64,000 nt of DNA, taken from contig CAJNDS010002810.1 in assembly GCA_905221605.1 (NCBI GenBank), forward strand, positions 1-64,000, read 5' to 3'. The DNA is from Symbiodinium natans (lineage: Eukaryota > Sar > Dinophyceae > Suessiales > Symbiodiniaceae). Both the position numbers and the translations under genes were made by a program. Each line of letters opens with the position of its first letter. Positions within the stretch are counted from its first letter, which is position 1. Under the pieces are notes generated by a model, which was given only the letters and a program-made list of their open reading frames with translations, ran no database searches and had not been told where the DNA came from. Positions 60,095 to 64,000 of this stretch are shown here, piece after piece.

Positions 60095-61540
60095 CGGCAT
60101 GTACATATACATATACATATCCATATACGTATAGTTTTTCTATTCATTTGGTATTTATGTACTTAGGTAGTTATACGTGGTATACAATTGTGTATATATA
60201 TATATATACATATCGTATCAAGTTTTACTGCATGTTATACAGAAAAAGTGTCTCTATATATATATATATACATATATATACATATATACATATGCTCACT
60301 CCCCCCCATGATCTGGTGCGGAAAGCCTTTCGGCCGCATCAAATTCAAGTCTCAATCGAGTTTGAAATTTGGATTGAACGGCCACACCCTTCCAGTTCTT
60401 CCTCTGAAGCAATCCTCCGGCCTCATTCGTAATAAGTGTATTCAAAATCTAGATTCGCAGGCCTCACTGTAATACATCCTCCTCCGGGCCTCGTTCGCAT
60501 TTAGATTTGCCTAGATGGCTGTACTAAATGGCTACACCCTATCCTGTGACATCCTCTTCTGGAGCCTGCTTGTTCCTCACGAACAACATGTATGATTTCT
60601 CAAGGAAATGCTCATTTTCCCATAAAGCGCAAGACTCACAAGCACATAAGGTCTTATATGACATTCGTCCAAAGCAACTGGGTATCACATCCTTGCTACA
60701 AAAAAGTATTGTTTTCAGGGTGCTTCAGGTGGTCGTGCGTCTCCCAAGAAGAAATGATATAGCATGTTACGGGACCTGTGCCGCTATATCTTAATATAGC
60801 GAGAGGGTGTAGGATTGTTTTGAGTTGGAGGGGTAGGTAAGCCAGAAGGTTTTGTTTAGAGACACGTCTCGTAAGAATAAAGGAAAATAGCATGCTACCG
60901 AAACTGCGAAGATATATCTTAGTATAGAGAGGGTTTAGGGTGGTTTTGAGTTGAAGGGGTACGTAGGGTTGCTCTGTGGTACGAGCTGCACTGATATGGA
61001 ATATACCCACCATTTGTGCAGATACAATGCGCGCCTTCAGAATTGTAGTATGCTTGGATCTTCAGGTTTCTTGGTATACAGGTTGAGGTTTGTGTTGAAC
61101 CGCACCCTGTACTTAAGTCGGAGACCGAGTTTGGAGTTTGAGACTTGTGTTGAACAGCACCCTGTACGCACGTCGGAGTGCCTCAGTTCTAAACTTACAA
61201 ACCCTAAACTCAGGAGGGGTTCATGTTAAGGTTTTAGGGTTAAGAATTTCAATACCTGTAGCCCTAGCCCTGATCCCTATACCGGAAAGCCTAGGAGAAC
61301 GCCTGAGTGTCACCTCCAGTAGCTCTATGTAATCACTTTGAAAGACCAGATATTTCTTATAGTGCTCATGCTGAGAAAGAGTCAAGGTAGGGTGTAGTCA
61401 GGCATAAATGTATGAAAAAGGGTAGATCTTTTTGGGGGGGCAGCATATACATATATATATATATATATTATATATATAATACATATATATATATATGGTA
61501 GTATATATATATATATATGTATATTGTTGTATTTGATCAC
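60095..61540. other. AT-rich island with microsatellites and internal duplications
   Basis: TA/CATA microsatellites at 60098-60295 and 61446-61525 enclose sequence much richer in A and T than the rest. Inside are a two-copy tandem duplication at about 60761-60970 (ATAGCATG ... CTATATCTTA ... GTTTTGAGTTG, period about 127) and another at about 61083-61180 (TTGTGTTGAACNGCACCCTG, period about 57). No gene was accepted. Confidence 0.6.
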
Positions 61541-61857
61541 AATACGTATTAAGAAGGCTTCCAGACGGGGATGGGGCATTTTTCTTCGGCGACTGAGGGA
61601 TTTTGGGTTTAGGAATTCAGGGTTTAGCGGGGGGGGGGGGGGAGAAGAGGTGCTCGCCCTGTGCGTTGGAGCAAGCTCGTTTTGCCGGGTGAAGATGCGT
61701 GGAGGTGTTTATGGAGACTCGCCCGCAAGCTCTCCAGGTAGGGAAGAATGTTAAGGAGAGCTTGCAACCGTACCGGCTGTCGGCGAGGTCGTCCAGTGCT
61801 GCCCCAAAGGCAGCTGGAGCAAAATGGCAGAAGCGAAGTCCGGCGCCCTTTCACGCC

Positions 61858-61918
61858 AGTGCATCGAGTGCATCGAGTGCATCGAGTGCATCGAAGTGCA
61901 TCGAAGTACATCGAAAAT
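61858..61918. repeat. GTGCATCGA tandem repeat
   Basis: Five or six units of GCATCGAGT, then GCATCGAAGT and ACATCGAAA. The nine-base unit keeps frames open on both strands, giving the runs of HRV, SAS and MHS triplets. No family recognised around it. Confidence 0.8.
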
Positions 61919-62114
61919 CTTAGCCGGAGGGGAGGCTTTCGGAGGCCAAGGGCTAGTTGCTGTGTAGGTGTTCAAGGCCACCTGTGGACCTCCCTCCAGC
62001 CAGAGCTGAATTAAGGGAAAATCTCCGGGCTGCAAAGGCCACAGCCGGCTTTGTAACGGGCTGTGTAGAGGACCTGTGCTCCCGAGAACTGCTAATTTTT
62101 TTTTTAGAAATCCC

Positions 62115-64000
62115 CTAAGCCTTGAGGCTCGAAAGGAGGCTTCCCTGCTCGCCCGACGGGAGCTGGCTGAAGAGCGCCTGGATCTGAGACTTCAGGTAGG
62201 AGGTCCGAAGGGCCTCCGCCCTCGCCTCCACGTTCTGGGCCTCCAACCAGCTCACCATCTTCGCGTCCTCGCTTCAAAATGTTTTAGGTCTCCTAAACCC
62301 CCCCTTCCACCAGGAAGAAAAAAGGTTTCAACCCTGCAACAAGCAAAGAAACTACGATGAGTAGCTTGCATCTAAACCTCAGGGAGAAGGAATGAGGGTA
62401 GCACCAGGCATCCCGTGGGTCAGCCCTTTAAAGGCCTCTGAAAAATGGTTCTTTGAATGGCATCCTCTCAGGCCTTACTAGCTGGTTCTTAGCAGGGAGT
62501 GAGGGAATGAGGGATACCCTATGTTGTCACTTACACGGGAAATGTAGGAACTCGAGTTCCCTCATTCCCTACTAAGAACCAGGCGGCCTATCAGTGACCA
62601 GGGAGAATGCGCGAAGGCACACCCTAAACTTGGGAGCAGGAAAAAACCCCTAGACGCACAAACCCTAATCCCTAAATCCTCCTAAACCCTCAGCCCTTGA
62701 AATCCCTCAATCCCTCAACCCTACCCAGAACCCCCCAGAACCCCTAAAAAGAACCTTAAGGCCCAGCGTCGCTGCTGTGGTCCACGCCGCTTTCGGCGGC
62801 CCACTTCTGGATCAGAGCCTCGGCGCCCTTGTGGGTCAGGCTCTCGTCCGCCTTCCTTGGGAAGCTGCAGCTTTGGGGTGTTGGGGGAGGTTTACGGCCT
62901 TTAGGTGGTGAAGAGTCTTTGGGCCTTTAGGATCTTTAGGGTTTAGGAGTTTTGGGACTAGGCAGTCTAGGGCTTCTTGAGCTTTAGGAGTTTCAGGCTT
63001 GGTACTGCACCCAAGATGCTGCAGGCGCCTGATCATGTGGTCCTGCATCACCCTCCTCTTGACCTGGGCTGCTGTGCTTATCGGTCCATGTGAGCCCGCT
63101 CGGACGACATTGCGAATGCCTAGAAGCACATAAACACTAAACTCACTAAACCCCTTACACCCCGAGAACCCTAAAACCCCAAAGCCTGCCCAAACTGCAC
63201 GCCCACGTCGCGCGCCAGAAGAAGTAGCGCCTGGAGTCCTTCCACGAGATGCTGTCGCGGATGACATTCTTGGCCTTCATTCGCTCCCAGCTTCCACGAA
63301 AAAAGGCTTAGTAGTGTGGGCAGAAGACTTGGGGTTACTTGGGGTTTCGTGTTTGGGGTTGGCGGGGGGGAAATGCGGCTTTAGAAGGGGGTTTAGGGCT
63401 TGCAAGGGGTGAGAGGATGCGGGAGGCCTTCATTCGGCCCGCGCGGTCGTGCAGGTCGGCGAAGGTCGTCGCCACGGAGGTGTAGAGCGGAAGCAGCTGC
63501 TTCTCGCGCACCTTGCTGGCGTTTTAGGTAGCAAATCCGCAGCACACCCCAAAAGATTCTCTAAACCAGCAAGGGTGGGGGGACATGTGCACACTTCTCG
63601 AAAGCAGGAAAAACCCTGAAAAGCCCTAAATCTCGAATACCAAACCCTAAAACCCTAAACCCTGGAACCCTAAACAACTCAAAGCCCCTCAACCCCCCTC
63701 CCTCCCTTTTTCCCGGCCCCGTCAAGAAAACTCTACCTTGGGATGCTCCCCCTTATACGAAGAGTCCTTAATCGGGATTATCGTACAGGCTGTACTACAA
63801 TCCCTATGAAGGGCTCTTAGTATAAGGGGGAACATCCCTAAACCCTAAACCCTAAACCCTAAACCCTAAACCCTAAACCCTAAACCCCCTCCAGCGGCCT
63901 TGATGTCCTTCTCCACCTCGGCCTTCGCCGCGCCCTCGCTCCTCGGAAAAAAAGGGGGAATCCTTCGGGGATCGGGGAGGGGACCTGCTCCCAACCTACT
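62115..64000 (-). CDS. ACC: Acetyl-CoA carboxylase (multidomain), carboxyl-terminal exons
   Basis: Exons in transcript order: about 63890-63945 (EGAAKAEVEKDIKAAG), 63428-63511 (VREKQLLPLYTSVATTFADL then HDRAGRMK), 63212-63274 (AKNVIRDSISWKDSRRYFFW), about 62998-63063 (VKRRVMQDHMIRRLQHLG), 62763 to about 62864 (DESLTHKGAEALIQKWAAES), and 62115-62271 (EDAKMVSWLEAQNVEARAEA ... SLLSSLKA, stop TAG). The motif 'LLPLY-VA--FADLHD---RM--K-VI-D---W--SR-FFWR' is the end of the carboxyltransferase domain of eukaryotic homomeric acetyl-CoA carboxylase, which makes malonyl-CoA for fatty-acid synthesis. Biotin, biotin carboxylase and most of the carboxyltransferase lie beyond the right edge. Plastid or cytosolic form cannot be told. 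Exon 63212-63274 is only 63 bases. At least two donors are GC. Confidence 0.85.
62482..62582. mobile_element. Second hairpin family, about 100 bases
   Basis: CTGGTTCTTAGCAGGGAGTG continuing AGGGAATGAGGG is matched in inverse by CCCTCATTCCCTACTAAGAACCAG at the other end. Arms of about 28 bases with few mismatches surround a loop TACCCTATGTTGTCACTTACACGG-type sequence. Intronic in the ACC gene. Related sequence at 26812. Confidence 0.7.
63738..63838. mobile_element. MITE-like hairpin element, copy F
   Basis: TTGGGATGCTCCCCCTTATA ... TATAAGGGGGAACATCCC, with inner AGTCCTTAATCGGGATTA and CAATCCCTATGAAGGGCTCT. Sits in an ACC intron and abuts the CCCTAAA array that begins at 63837, so element and array share a boundary. 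Confidence 0.8.
63836..63886. repeat. CCCTAAA array
   Basis: Seven units between hairpin copy F and the ACC exon at about 63890. It ends within about five bases of the exon on its high side. Confidence 0.92.

Noticed and set aside
61624-62035. Frames with SASSASSAS, HRVHRVHR or MHSMHSMHS runs
   Set aside because: All derive from the nine-base GTGCATCGA tandem repeat, which is open in several frames.
62076-62360. Plus-strand frame of 94 codons (RKEASLLARRELAEERLDL)
   Set aside because: It is the antisense shadow of the last ACC exon. The minus frame joins in frame to the upstream ACC exons and has its own stop and acceptor.

Overview
The window looks like nuclear DNA of a dinoflagellate, probably of the Symbiodiniaceae, Suessiales or Prorocentrum type. 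Four things point there. TTTAGGG-family repeats occur throughout. Genes are cut into very short exons (often 48-110 bases). GC and GA 5' splice sites recur beside GT. The protein families are ones expanded in dinoflagellates: PPR repeats with the AISACEK signature, a ubiquitin-like domain fused to ankyrin repeats, poly-ubiquitin-like proteins, TPR-RING and an RIIa domain. I assign every gene I can reconstruct to the minus strand, so the window reads as one unidirectional gene array. No complete bacterial-type operon, rRNA, tRNA or CRISPR array was seen.

Layout, from low to high coordinate (every gene is transcribed right to left). 1-470 is a GTA/TAC trinucleotide hairpin. 1880-1939 is an isolated PPR exon. 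2759-5431 is a ubiquitin-like plus ankyrin gene resolved into nine exons. About 7.4-15.8 kb is a PPR gene (or several adjacent ones) in at least 17 small exons. 18.4-20.1 kb holds weak exon candidates. 20479-22.3 kb (perhaps to 26 kb) is an RIIa-domain gene. 30.8-34.2 kb is an unrecognised membrane-protein gene. 35844-37257 is a three-domain ubiquitin-like gene. 38.2-39.2 kb is an unrecognised gene. 40049-41184 (perhaps to 41.9 kb) is a TPR-RING gene. 43.6-44.3 kb is a minisatellite. 44578-46.7 kb is the 3' part of a triose-phosphate-transporter-like gene. 48.0-54.8 kb holds armadillo/HEAT-like exons. 57.4-60.1 kb holds membrane-type exons. 60.1-61.5 kb is an AT-rich island. 62115-64000 is the 3' end of a eukaryotic multidomain acetyl-CoA carboxylase gene, running off the right edge.

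The most striking feature is not a gene. Most introns and spacers carry telomere-like arrays (TTTAGGG or CCCTAAA, plus drifted forms such as TTTGGGGG, TTTATAGGG, CCCTTAAAG and GGGTTGCTA), often within tens of bases of a splice site and in both orientations. Separately, nearly every intron whose ends I could fix from the reading frame begins with the same bases as the exon that follows it: a direct repeat, up to 12 bases, across the two splice sites. That pattern fits intron gain with target-site-like duplication. A third layer is a six-copy family of roughly 70-110 bp hairpin elements (MITE-like), three of which lie against telomere-like arrays. Together these suggest a genome in which intron creation, telomeric-repeat insertion and small hairpin transposons are linked.

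Exon positions were derived by hand from reading frames and splice dinucleotides. Those stated to the base were checked for frame across the junction. Others are approximate and are labelled so.
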